Below, piece by piece: positions 47,163 to 59,180 of a stretch of 64,000 nucleotides of DNA. The position numbers were made by a program, and so were the translations under genes. Source of the DNA: Cycas panzhihuaensis (lineage: Eukaryota; Cycadophyta); assembly GCA_023213395.1 (NCBI GenBank), contig CM041465.1, positions 97,905,741-97,969,740 on the forward strand. The letters run 5' to 3'. The notes beneath the pieces were generated by a model. The model saw only the letters and a program-made list of their open reading frames with translations. It did no database searches and was not told the origin of the DNA. Positions within the stretch are counted from its first letter, which is position 1, and each line of letters starts with the position of its first letter.

Positions 47163-48965
47163 CTATGCATCTGAATAGAATGCATAAAGAAGGGTGTAAT
47201 AAGGAAAAGAAAAACCTTCCAATGGGTTTGTCACTTTTTCCTTTAAGAGGAGGAATAAGGGATGCACTTGCTCAAGTTACCCTTTTCTATGCTTATGAAA
47301 TAGAAAGGAGAGACAAGATCTATGCATACTAATGTAAAAAAAATAGTGTAAGTATGAAGATGCTCCTTTTTGCTTTTCATTTTATGGATGTAGGTAAATA
47401 AGCAAATGATTGTAGGATACATGGAAATGGAACCAATCTCCTTTTTGGGAGGAAGAGGGGAAGAAGTAAAGGGTAAGGAAGAAGAGAAAAGTTGGAAGAG
47501 GTGTACTTAAAACAAGCTAGTCAATGGAGTGCCTCTCTCTTCCTTTCTTTGTCTTCTTTTTACTAGTCACCTTATGCTATAAGTTGTAGTCAACATTAAA
47601 CTATAGGTGGAGCTTCCTTACCTTCCCCAAAATATATTATGAAAGAGCAAAGAACTCTAAAGGAAAGCTTCAAATGAAAATAAATATAAATGAGATAAAT
47701 GTACCATCTAATTTACAACACAGTCTTGTTTGCTCAAGGTGAGTGGAGTTTCTATATGAGTAAACCCTTTTAACAATAAGCAATAATATACATGTATATA
47801 TAGGTTTAGATGTATATACATATACTTCACCAAAATGAACTCCAAACTTTCTTAATATTAGAAAGAAATAAATATTTCACTTTATAACTTTCCTTATGTG
47901 CCAAAAATAATTTCAAGAACTTCTAAGGGAAACAAAGGAGGGGTTTTGAAGGTAAGAGAAAGGAGAGCCTCAAAATGGCTAGCCCCCTCAACTAATCTAC
48001 CTCCTATATGGTTAGGTACTCCAATGACATATTAGAAGAGGATTGATAACTCCAAGTAAACAAAAAATAGAGACAACTTATAAGAAGTATAAGGAGTTAT
48101 AAAAGCTATAAAAAGCATAAATATTGTAAAAGTTGCAATATTGTAACTTTTACAAGATATATAAGAAAAGTATAGATCTTATAAAATAAGAAAGCATGCA
48201 AGAAATTTGTTGCCAAATAATATGTATAAAGGTTGATTACAAGTATTGCAAGGGCTACAAATGCTACAATAAGTAGAGGCCCTCACCCAAGAGGTTTCTT
48301 AGTGTGTAGGATGCATACAGAGTAGGAAACTAAGAGAGGAAGGGGGTTGCCTTGGAGGATAAGGTTGTAGGAGTCAAAACTCCAGTCATGAACTCCTCTT
48401 CTCCCTCTCAAGAGAGTCCCACAATCCACCTAGCTATACCTAAAGAATACCCAAGGGGTATGGAAGTGTAATCAAAGGAGAAAGGAACACCCAAAAGAGA
48501 TAAGATATATGCAAAACTTGCAACAAATAGAGTTATTGACCAATTATACTTGCTAAAGGAAAGGAGCAACAAGAAATAAACCTATTTGCATCCATAAAAA
48601 CTGAACAAAAATGGATGTTACCTCACATTCAAATAAAAAGGGATGAGAATCCCATTTGGTAGGTGAGGAAAGGCTCTTTTTGGAGGCAAGAAGGAGGCCC
48701 AAAACCTTGCAAAACTTATTGTTGCTACTAGACTAGAGTAAGTACCCTAGAGGAAAGATCTACTAGAGGAGGTCTAGTTCAGACCTATATTCTAGGATTT
48801 TACCCTTAAAGAAGAGAAGAATAGGAAGAGAGATCAAAAGTGCAAGTAGGAGACATTTTTTCTTATCATATAGGAGCTAATAGAGGTAAAATAAACTCAG
48901 ATTTGGGTTTTTATTCTCAAATTAGGGTTCTCAAGTGATTAGGATTTTCTCTGGGTGGGAAATAA

Positions 48966-49299
48966 TGAAGGATTTGAAAGCATGGAGATAGAGCGGAGCA
49001 ATAAGCAAAAAATCAATCCATTCTTAAGTATGAGTATAAACTAAATATCTTTATTCAAACCATGTTTAAGAGTATGTATATATTTTCAAATGAGGATGGT
49101 GTCTAAAGATAGTAGGGTTTGTCACCCCAACAAATATATAGTTTGAGGGAGGAGGGAAACCTCCTCAACCTCCAAATTTTAAAATATATTAGAATAATGC
49201 TTAACTAAATTTACACTTAACCTTACCTTACTTACCTTCACATGTGTACACTCACATGTATAAATGGTGGGAGTGAGGTGATGAATATTAACCCCAACA
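48966..49299 (-). repeat. Element D 3' LTR (334 bp)
   Basis: TG...CA ends; it matches 53289-53607 with about 10-15% differences and one extra block (ACACTCACATGTAT) near 49250. Confidence 0.85.
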
Positions 49300-49330
49300 T
49301 TCTCCCCTTTAATGGTCATCACAAACATCT

Positions 49331-49681
49331 TTACTTTTCCTTGAATTTGTGGTATATGTATTTGAGGAAGACTTTGAGTGAGTAATTGAACAAATGTCCT
49401 TTCACATTGTCTTCATCTTCATGCATCATTATCTTTGTATAATGGTTTCCTTTAATATGGTATGGTTCAAATGATCTCCAAGTAGGTGTAACTTTCTTTA
49501 AATGGAGAAGAGTAGCTTTATCTTTTACTTTATCTTTTGGATTCTTTGTTACAACATCATCATGTACATTGATGTGATCATTCATTTGATTTGAGTCTTC
49601 AATATTAGTCTTTTCAACATAAAATACCTGCTCTATCATCTGTCTCACATATACAATATCATCATAGTTAAATTCATTCAA
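49331..49681 (-). CDS. Hypothetical ORF just inside the element D 3' LTR
   Basis: The open frame has 116 codons ending a few bases from the purine tract. The product is hydrophilic and charged (Asn/Asp-rich start MNEFNYDDIVYVRQ, Lys-rich end), with no membrane segment and no motif I recognise. It is too short for gag, and nothing else in D is comparably open. It could be a pol or gag scrap or chance in AT-rich sequence. Confidence 0.25.
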   Translation of the reverse strand: MNEFNYDDIVYVRQMIEQVFYVEKTNIEDSNQMNDHINVHDDVVTKNPKDKVKDKATLLHLKKVTPTWRSFEPYHIKGNHYTKIMMHEDEDNVKGHLFNYSLKVFLKYIYHKFKEK

Positions 49682-52183
49682 ATTGAGGGTTTCTCCCTCA
49701 TAAATTGATTCTAGTATATCCTAAATAGATTTATATATAGTTAATTTATTAACATTAATGAATACATCATCATTTATTATGTTAAAGATTAAAGCTACAA
49801 TTTCATTATCCTTTCTTAGTTTTTTTTTTTTTTTTTCTTCTTCCTCTAGGTAACCATATGTAACAAATTTCTAAATGTATTTTGCAATAAGAAGTGTTTT
49901 TAATAAGCTTTTCCAAACATGAAAATTAGTCCCATCAAATATGGGAATTAACATATTATCCAGATAAATCACCATTTTTAATGCATTTATTTTATGAGCT
50001 CAAATAAGTAAATGAAGGTATTTAATATGTGAATAATATAAAGTGGACAATAAGTGCTTTTCAACAAATATGAATCCTTTAATCAAGGTAGAGAAGTAAT
50101 GAGATCAAATAAATATAATTTTTAGATAAAAGATTTCCTTTTTCTTGGAACTAAATCAATTAATGATTTTATGAAAACCTTTAAAGGTAAAGGGTTGAAG
50201 TGAGCCAAAGATATATGTATGACTTTTTAGATGAATGCCTTCATAAATCAATGAAAAGTAACTTGATAATATATGATTAAAGCTTATGGCCTTACTTAGA
50301 GTTTGAAAAGGTTTCTTTTATACAAAAAAATAAAGTAACTAAAAGGAAAAAATAATCACTAAGCAAGATAATAATAAAGAATGAACAATAGAGTTGAACT
50401 TCTATGCAATAAAGATATCTTTCAATTTTTTTAAAAAATATATAAGTAACAACCTTTCCTTCAAATATTAGTAAATCAAATGAATCAACTAATGAGACTT
50501 TTCCTTTCTAATCAATAAAAATAGTTATAAATGATATGTAACCTAGTTTTAAACTTGATATGATGTAGAGAAACAAGGATCTAAATGCTCTTTTGATGTT
50601 TTAACCATACAAATATGAACTCTAGTTGCCTTTAACGATAAAATGATGGTTATTAAATGATATTCTTCAATTAATCTTAAATCTTTCAAGGCTAATATGT
50701 AGCTAAAGCAAAATGAATGGCCTTTATGTCAACATAAAATGAATTAATCTTCTTTCCCAATGTATGTAAGATTATGGAGATGATTAGCTATCCTTTTGAA
50801 AGTAGTATAACCTTTTGAAAGTAGTAAAATCTGAAAATCTAAAGTATAATATTTGCTTAAGATGATAGAAATATCTAAAAATAATAAGTTTTCACAAAGA
50901 AATATAGAAAATAAATAAGTGTAACACAAATTATACACGTTTGGTAAGGTAGCTCCACTTAGTTTGAAAATAGCTTGAAGTGATGAAAATCTATCTTCTT
51001 GCTATAAAAATTCTTGAAAAATATAAACAAAAGCCAATAATAGCTTCAAGAATAAACTATTAGTGATCAATAATATAAATATAATACTTTTTGAGACAAT
51101 GAACTACTTGAAAAGTTATAAGATAAGACCTATAAGAGTTGAATAAGAAGATAAAGATAACTAGCTTCAAACACCTACCAAATGATGACAGATTTAAGTG
51201 AAACTTATTCCAATCTGAAGAATATTAAAAAACCTTTCTAACGGATTTGACTGTTTAGAAAACTAACTATTGAAACTCAATATATTAAAGAATGAGTGAA
51301 AGGACCCCTTTTAGGGCTTAAACAGGAGCCATGAGGCTAAAATACTATAAAATTCAAATGATAACTTTATAGAAAGATGTAAAACTACTCATATATAAAT
51401 TAAAGACCTTGTAATACATCTAATGTTAAGAAAAACTTGAACAAATTATTTTAAAAAATGCTAAATAATGAAGAACTAAGTCTAATTAGGTACCTTAAAT
51501 TCACGGATTTAAATATCTATAAAATAGCTTCAAATCACTTAAGAAAGTATACTAGTATGAAGAGGACTGAACCAGCTTTCCAACAAAGTAGACGATTCAT
51601 AAAACAGATATTAGATACAAAAGTTATAGTAAAAATAGTGAAGAGACCATTTTATAGTTAATAAAATAGAGGCTAAAAAAGAGGGGTCACTTCAAACTAT
51701 TAAAATTTGATTGAAACAAGTCTAAATCTAATAAATGACCAGACCACAGTGAAGCTCATTGAATGATGATCACGATGAAATTGGCCTAGTGAGGAGATAC
51801 AGTAGAAAATGTGCTGGTTTCTTTATGAAGAAAAAATATAAATAATCTTTATATAAAAAAATGATTTAGGCACTTTTGAAGAAAAGTTGGAGGTCACATG
51901 TGAGTGCACAGGACTGGGGGTTAATGTTTGATGGGGATACTCACTTAACAAATATGCAGACTCCATAATTTATTTAAAAGAATTAAATTAAACTAGACTT
52001 TATAAAATAGATTTATATCAATGTGCCACTACCATGATTACGAAATAGAGTAATTTTTAGCATATATAAGTGATTAAATCTAATTGAAATATATCATAAA
52101 GGGATCAAAAAATCTCAGATAGGGGGTTCCAAGGATACATGGAGTGGATCAAACAAAAAAAATTTAGAAAAAAATATAATCAC

Positions 52184-52213
52184 ACACATATACACATACA
52201 CACACACATACAC

Positions 52214-52264
<51 letters not shown>
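52184..52264. repeat. (CA)n/(TA)n microsatellite in element D
   Basis: CACACATATACACATACACA-type tract passing into a pure TA run of about 50 bases. Confidence 0.9.
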
Positions 52265-52267
<3 letters not shown>

Positions 52268-53288
52268 CATAAAATATAATGCGCAATATTAGAAGAGATT
52301 TTCTCAATAGAGGTAATTTTCAGCCACTTTAATCGATGAAATCATGATTTAAACCTTCGATTTAAAGGGATACAGTATGCAAATGATTAAAACCAGTGGA
52401 TCGAAGTCAAAACATTGACAAAATGAAGATTTTATATATAAAAATAAAGGAAAAAATGGTGATGATCATTGCACAAGCTTCGGTGAGGATACATTAAAGA
52501 ATGGAGGGTATACGAGATGTAAAATTCGATTTAAAATAGGTGCAAGGCCTATGTGCCCAAGAATCTAAAAAAAAAATTAAGAAAAAAAGATAAAAATAAC
52601 TCAAAACAAAGATAAATAAAGTAGGCAGTGGGGTTTTAGTAACCAGTGAGAGTACTTGGTGGTTTAAGGAGGATATCTCTTCATAGGAGCAATGAAAACT
52701 AAAACTATTGAATCGATGAGTTAACTTAAATAACTTTGAAATGACCAGTTACTTGATAAGGTTTTATTCATTGTGGAGACTACACTAGCCTATAGAAGTT
52801 TAAGTTCCTTGTAAAACCTTGAAAAAATAGTGAAAAAATTATAAGAACTTATAAAATATCAACTAAAACCTCAGTATAATTTCTCCAATGGATTATTAGG
52901 CTAAATATGCATTCTACTACTACATAGATATGAAGAAATACTGATTAAATACACTATACACACCAAAAAATGACCAAATATTCAATAAAACTATATAAAA
53001 CTTATTAATAAAACTTCCTAAAATGATGAAATATTGAATGTTTTACTAATTATGGCTATGAACCCTACATAGATCTATGAAAATCTGATTATTTATAAAT
53101 ATAAATAAAAAATAGTCAATTTTTTAAATGAAAATAAGGTAGAAACTATTAATAAGCTCCATAAAAGTTGAATAAAACCAATATATTGCTTACTGTGAGT
53201 AGCTTTGATAAATCTCTGCTTCAAAACTCAATAGATCTTCACTTGATGCCAAATGAAGTAGGCCCAAAATCTATGCTCTAATACCAAA

Positions 53289-53607
53289 TGAAGGATTTGA
53301 AAGCATGGAGACAAAGTAGATCAATAAGCAAAAAACCAATCCATTATCAAGTATGAGTATAAACCAAATATCTTTATTCAAGCCATGTTTGAGAGTGTGT
53401 ATATATTTCCAAATGGAGGTGGTATCTAAAGACACCAGGGTTTGTCACCCCAGTAAATATATAGTTTGAAGGAGGAGGGAAACCTCCTCAACCTCCAAAA
53501 TTTAAACTATATTAAAATAATGCTTAACTAAAGTTACATTTAACCTTACCTTACTTACCTTCACATGTGTAAAGGTAGGAGTAGGGTGATGAATATTAAC
53601 CCCAACA
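53289..53607 (-). repeat. Element D 5' LTR (319 bp)
   Basis: TG...CA ends, partner of 48966-49299, followed on the minus strand by the PBS. Confidence 0.85.
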
Positions 53608-54298
53608 AATAGTAGTTTGCCATGTGTTAGTCTTGTAATAAATATGAAACTAGCAGTTGCCAGGCCACAGATGTCAATAGGCATTCGCCTCGTGGAAAAC
53701 TTCACAGTAACATAAAGTTTTGCATAGTACCATGAATATTGCCATGGTGTAAATAAAATACAAAGAAAAATAAAATGGAGGCCTAGTGAACCCTAACAAA
53801 AGAGTCTTAGGGAATAATAGAGGGATATGTTGGATGGGTAAGGCTTTTAGAGGACCTCTAGGCATCGATGGGGCCTCCCAAATGTATAAAAGAGGGTAAT
53901 AGAGGCCTCAACGAGGGGTGTAAGGTGTATACAAATGTGACCAAGCCAAAATGATATATTAAGAACTACATACAAGGCTAAACAGGAGCAAAAGGTGGGC
54001 TACGGGGGCCCATGAGTACCCAAGAGTGCTAAGGAGGTGTCATGAGGGGCTATGTGGTGCCATAAGACCATGGTCCTAAGTTGTCATAGGCTAGATCATA
54101 GTCACAGGCACGAAATAGGCAATCAAGCTAGGCATCTCAACCATGTATGTAATGATATCACATAAAATACAACTATCAAGCATCTCACCGCATCCTAAAG
54201 TGGCGAGGAGCAAGAGTAGAGATGTCTACATGTGCCTTCCTAAGAGGCGATATCTATGTCTATTCCTGATAGCCAGAAAACAAGGTCTAAGATATTAA

Positions 54299-57281
54299 TG
54301 TTAAAAGAATATGACCCAATAAGCACACACTCTCTCTCTTTCTTATCCACGCTCTCTTTTCCTTTACTAATAGAAGATTAATTTAAAGGAAAAAGGGGGT
54401 GTAAGGGAGAGAGAGAACACAAATGATCTATGCAATCTTTCCTAGTAATACAAAAAGGAAGAGTAGTACCCCCAACCAAATCATGTTTTCCTAACTCTAC
54501 CCCTATACTTATACATACATGCAGAATGCAAAGGGGGTGCAATAAGAAAAGGAATGATTTATGGTCGGTTTACTTACTTTCTTTCCTAGGGGAAGAAATA
54601 AGAGGTGTACTTGTTCAAACTACCCTTTTATGTTCATATAAATAAAGGAGAAGAGTAAGATCTTTGTGCATTTTTGTGGAATGAAGATGCAAGTATGGGT
54701 ATATTCCTTTTATATTTCCCTTCAGTGAATGTAAGTGTAAAAGCAAGAAATTGTGATCTACATGCAAACATAAGCAAGTTCCTCTTAGGGAAAAATGGGG
54801 GGGGGGAACCAAGGAAAAAAAGAGGGAGAGAAGAGTTAGAGGAGGTGCTGTAATAAACTATTATACCAAAACCTTGAGGTGTTAGTGAAGACCACCCAAG
54901 TGTGTAACATTACCTCCCCCATAAGGCATCGACCTCTCGATGACCCACTCTTGGTGACCCACTCTTAGTAATTTCATGCCTCATTGGGCCCCAGGTGAAT
55001 ATTGTTATGTCAGCATTCTATCGAGGTCATCCCCTCCAAGGTCGTCAAACCCATGATCTTGGCTCTAATACCACTTGTAATGAACCATTACACTAAAACC
55101 CTAAGGTGTTAGTGAAGACCACCCAAGTGTGTAATAAGTGCACCAGGGAGTAAACCAGTGGTGAAGCACCACTCTCTCCTTATTACTTTCCTTTTCCCCC
55201 TTGCCTCATGCTCCAAGTTATTGTGGATGTTATGGATGAAGCCATGAGTGGGGCTTCCTTACCTTCCCTAAGTATATTATGAAAAGACAGGGAACTTAAA
55301 GGGAATATTCAAAGAATATGAATACAAAACGAGATGAGTATACCTCTTGATTTGCAACATAATCCTACTTGTTGGAGAAGGATGATGTGTCTCAAATGTA
55401 CAAACCCTCTCAACAATAAATAAGCACATGCATATATATATATATATATCAATGTGTGTGTGTGCCTTACTAAAGTGGAACCAATGTTTGATTTATACTT
55501 TGAAAAAAAGAAATAGGATGATACACAATTTTCCTTATGTACAATGGTATTTTATAGAACCTTTTAGGGAAAAGAGGGGGGTTTGAGAGTAATGAGGAGG
55601 GTAGCCTCGAAATGGCTAGCTCCCTCAAGTGGACCACCTCCTATGTGCTCGAGTTATGTAAGAGTGGGTTAGATAGAGATCAAAAGCTTCAAGTAATCAA
55701 AAACCATAAAAACTTACGAGAGATACTAAGTGATATAAAAAGTTGTAAAAGCCATAAATGCTACAAATGTTGTAAAAGTTGTAAATTTTGTAACTTTTAT
55801 AAAATATATAAAAAGGATGTAAACCCCATGAAAAGAAATGTATATGAGTGAGATTACTGCTAAATAATATGTATATGGGCTAAGTGCAAGTGTTGCAAGT
55901 GTTACAAATGCTACAATCAAGAATGAGACCCTCACCTAAGGGGATTTCCTGTCTTGTAGAGTGGATATGACGTAGGAAACTTTAAGAAGTAGGGTTATGC
56001 CCTAGAGGATATGGCCTTAGGAGTTCAAACTCTACCCATTTTCTCCTCTTCTCCTTTTCTAGAGTATCTAAGGAAATCTGTCTGGCTATGCTAAAGAGGA
56101 CCCAAGGGATTTGAAGGTATAACTAATGAAGAGAGGAAGGGTTTGCCTTCCTTTGGCCACCAAAAAAGAAGCCTAATATACACTAAAACACATAGTAAAT
56201 GAAGCTACTAAATAAAATACACTTGCTAAAGAAGAAAATAGTAAAAATAGACCTATTTCTAGCCAAAAAACTAAACCATAACATGCATTAGATCATGAAC
56301 AAATAAGGAGAGTTGGTAGTCCTCCTTACTTGGTGAAGAAGGGACTCTTTTGGAAGTGAGCAAGAGACTTAAGCCTTGGAATCCTACTACCACTGCTAAA
56401 GTGAGTACAAGAGAGGAAGAATCTACTAATATAAGTCTAGTTTAGACCTATATATTAGGGTTTTTACCCTTTTAGAACAAGAGTATGATAAGAGGGATGA
56501 GAAATATAGAAGAGAGGCATTTTTTCCTTTCATTAGAGAGCCAAGAGAGGTAAATGAGCTTAGATTTAGGTTTTTATGTCCCAATTAGGTTTTTTAAGTG
56601 ATTAGGGTTTGCTATGTGTGGGAAAGAGTGCTCTTCCATGTGTAAGTTTCATAATAAATGTGAAACTAGTCGTTGCTATGCTGGGAAGTTAATAGACTAT
56701 CACCCTGCAACAAACTTCATGGTATTGCGATTATTAACGTGGTATTGCAAATATTGTCATGGTGTAGGCTAAATATAAAGAAAAATAAAAAAGAGCCTAA
56801 CAGACCCCTAAAAGATGAGTCTGAGGATGTAATAACAAGGTTTTCTAGACTAGTAAGGGTTTCAAAGGACCTGTACATAGTAGTAGGGCCTCCCAAATAT
56901 GCAAAAAGGTGCAAAATAGGCCCAAATGAGGGATGCAAAAACATACAAAAGTATAATTGAGCCAAAATGATACCTTAAAAGGCATGTATGATGCTAAATG
57001 TGAGCAAAACATAGGTTGTAGAGGGTGCTAACAAGCTGTCACAAGGGGTTATGTGGTGCCATAAGACCATGGTCCTGAGTCATTATAGGTTAGATCACAG
57101 TCACATGCACAAAATAGGTAGCCAAACCAAGAATCACAACTATCTATACAATAATGTCATACAAAAATATAACAATAAATCATCTTACTAAGTCATGAAA
57201 TGAATGAGAGGAAGGGGTGGAGATGTATATCTATGACTACCTAGGAGGCACTATCCATGTCCATTCGATGGTTGGGAGACA
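54299..57281 (-). repeat. Element C LTR, second copy (3' LTR of the C stub)
   Basis: It ends GGTTGGGAGACA, followed by CTACCCCCTTGG, exactly as A's LTR end is followed by CTGCCTTGG, so the right boundary is well placed. The left boundary is taken at TGTTAAAAG, 16 bases after the first copy's end, and is less certain. It contains a 288-bp miniature LTR element (54849-55136) absent from the first copy, and a short (TA)n tract near 55434-55450. Confidence 0.65.
54849..55136 (-). mobile_element. Miniature LTR retrotransposon (TRIM/SMART type), 288 bp
   Basis: Two 61-bp direct repeats (54849-54909 and 55076-55136) begin TGTAAT and share GGTGTTAGTGAAGACCACCC; the second ends ATA rather than ACA. 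On the minus strand the right copy is the 5' LTR, followed after two bases by TGGTATTAGAGCC (55061-55073), an initiator-Met-type primer-binding site. GGGGGAGG (54913-54920) just inside the left copy is the polypurine tract. Flanks GGTGC and AGTGC form a 4/5 target duplication. The 166-bp interior has no coding capacity. The first C LTR copy shows the empty site at about 47511-47515 (GGTGT). The size fits the smallest described plant LTR elements. Confidence 0.85.
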
Positions 57282-59180
57282 CTACCCCCTTGGTAGTAGA
57301 GCCTTGTCACTTGGGAGCATCTAGCGATGGTGAATGTTGTCAACACAAAAGAGTTAGTATCATCTACTAATGCAAGTGTGTCATCATACAAGGGGAGTGG
57401 CGACTGTCATGGTAGATCATGTGGATAAGGAAAGAAGTAGAGCTATATGGGAGTTACCCATACATTACCTAAGGGTAGAGTGTGAAAGAATGAGGGGATG
57501 GGGGGATTACTCCCATTTCCCGTATATGCAATAAGAGTGTCATGCAAGGTCATGAGCATAATTAATAAGCACAAGCAAGTAAAAGATCTATGCATATGGA
57601 TAGTCAATACGTAAGAATATCATTCCACTAATAGTACAAAGATAGGGTAAAGAATTAAACTTAGTGCTCATCATAGTTTAACCTCATTAGTGGCCTACTT
57701 TCAGAGGTGTAAGGATAATCACAATGGAGAAAGAAAGATGATCCAAAAGTCTAAGTGGATAGGCAATGCATTAGGCTACCTAGGAAGGATCATCTAAGAG
57801 AGGAAGACAATGCTAAAGGATGAAATGGACAAGGCCATCTACCTTAACATTCAGATCTCAAGAAATGTGCTGAACATCCACAAAGGTGAAGAGAGATAAT
57901 ATGGAACTAGTGATTAAAGTAAGGGCTCTTAATCATGGGCAATGCACTTGGTAGACCTGGGTTAGTTGTGACATGATGATCGAGAGTCCTGATAGAGGAT
58001 GATATGGCCATGGTAGAAGTGGAGTGCATCAGTAAGGGCTTTGATAATAGTTGTATATTTAGCCTCATTATTTGTAGCCTCAAGTGAGAAGATTTTGTAA
58101 TACATGTATTCATTTCCAGAGGAATCACAGAGGATCCACATGACTATGGAAGGTCTAGGGTTACTATGACTTCTTACATTAGTAAAGATGAGCAACACCA
58201 TGTCGAGAAAAGTGGACTTTAAGTCAAATCATAAAATGGATAGAAATGGTAGTGTCGAAATAGAGGAAGGGTAACGATAGGGTTACAACAACTCAGAATG
58301 GCTATAAATACTAGTCGCGAGAGGATATGAGAGCCTTGGAGATAGGCTACTAGGCTCATAGAAGGCTTGCCCAGTGAAAGAGCAAGAAAATGTTAGTCAA
58401 TACACCTTTTCGGGGTCCTTGGGGGGCATGAAAGGGCCTATAGAGGCCTAAAAGGGAGGAGGAGATTTCCCTAGTAGCCTCACATGCTTGACCAAATGGT
58501 AAAAATGGATCCATGACACTAAAATGAGCCAAAGCAGTATAAACATGAGTACATTTTCTAGCAGCATAAAAAATGAGATAGAAGGGCCTCTAGGAAGTTG
58601 GAGGGGCTCACCATAAATGCACCAGAAAGGGATAGGAAGGAGGCCACAGGAGAAGAATACGGGTCAGACCTTGAAGACAAAGGAGATAAGGACAAAGAAC
58701 TAATCCTAAGGGCTATCACACTAAAGAAAATAAAGATGGCACTCTAGGAGGCTTTGCAAATAACAATGGGTGAAAGGGCGAAAATGGATTTTATTTTCAT
58801 GGGCCCCACGAGAGATCTGGAGCCATCCCTTTTGAGTAGCGAGGCTATACCACCCTACAAGAGCATGCATCAAGAGATCTGACCATTCAATGAGGGTGAG
58901 AGGATAGCCATTAGGATTGTAGCAATGAGATGGTGACCATCAGACTTGATCCAATGAGTGGATAATATCGTAGCCCTTTCATTTTATTAATTTAATTTAA
59001 TGTCTTTTTTGCAATTTGTTGGGCCCCAAAGGGGCCAAGAGGAACCCTTGAAGATTATCAAAGGCCCAAGGAGGGGGAAGACTAGGGCATTAGGTAGTCC
59101 TAGTCCAAGTGGACTGAGCCAAACCCACCTAAAATAATTTTTTTTATTTTTTAGGGCCACCCCCTCTTCAACTAAATATT
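57282..59180 (-). mobile_element. Element C internal stub (post-integrase end)
   Basis: It lies between the C 3' LTR and element E. It matches A from its 3' LTR through the extra RNase H and into the spacer: GGCGAGTGTCGTGG/GGCGACTGTCATGG near 57400, the RNase H remnant, and the spacer phrases listed for 20992-22090. Homology is lost near 59.15-59.2 kb, before any PMD sequence. Gag, protease, RT and integrase of C are absent. Confidence 0.65.
57907..58201 (-). pseudogene. Element C extra RNase H remnant
   Basis: The minus frame 58201-57962 reads IFTNVRSHSNPRPS (first Asp replaced by Asn), FSLEATNNEAKYTTIIKALT (AEY changed to AKY), and ILYQDSRS (third Asp kept). It continues in another frame toward LPSALPMIKSP. 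Same domain and same position before the 3' LTR as in A and B; inactive by two catalytic changes and a frameshift. Confidence 0.7.

Larger units (their letters stand above)
48966..53607 (-). mobile_element. Element D: 4.6-kb LTR retrotransposon without recognisable gag-pol (LARD-like)
   Basis: Direct LTRs at 48966-49299 and 53289-53607 start TGAAGGATTTGAAAGC and end CCCCAACA. On the minus strand the right LTR is 5': two bases inside it lies TGGTATTAGAGCATAG (53271-53286), a primer-binding site close to the initiator-Met tRNA type TGGTATCAGAGC. The purine tract AAAGGGGAGAA lies inside the left LTR (49300-49310). Flanks AATAA and AATAG form a 4/5 target duplication. The interior, about 4 kb, is AT-rich and shows no RT, protease or integrase motif. 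The insertion site is empty in the second C LTR copy near 56628. Confidence 0.85.
47163..54282 (-). repeat. Element C LTR, first copy (interrupted by element D)
   Basis: 47163-48965 plus 53613-54282 together match the neighbouring copy at 54299-57281. Shared landmarks include GCTTCCTTACCTTCCC, AAATGGCTAGCTCCCTCAA-like text, AAGTGATTAGG, AATAAATGTGAAACTAG and GACCATGGTCCT. It lacks about the first 210 bases of the other copy, so its left end was lost at the junction with element A. It ends CCAGAAAACA, like the A LTR end CCAGGAAACA, placing it in the same family. Substitution divergence between the copies is high. Confidence 0.7.

Noticed and set aside
55612-55851. Cys/Lys-rich small peptide ORF
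   Set aside because: The CKSHKCYKCCKSCK-like repeat arises from degenerate local repeats (TGTAAAAGTTGTAA...) inside an LTR; the first C LTR copy does not keep the frame.
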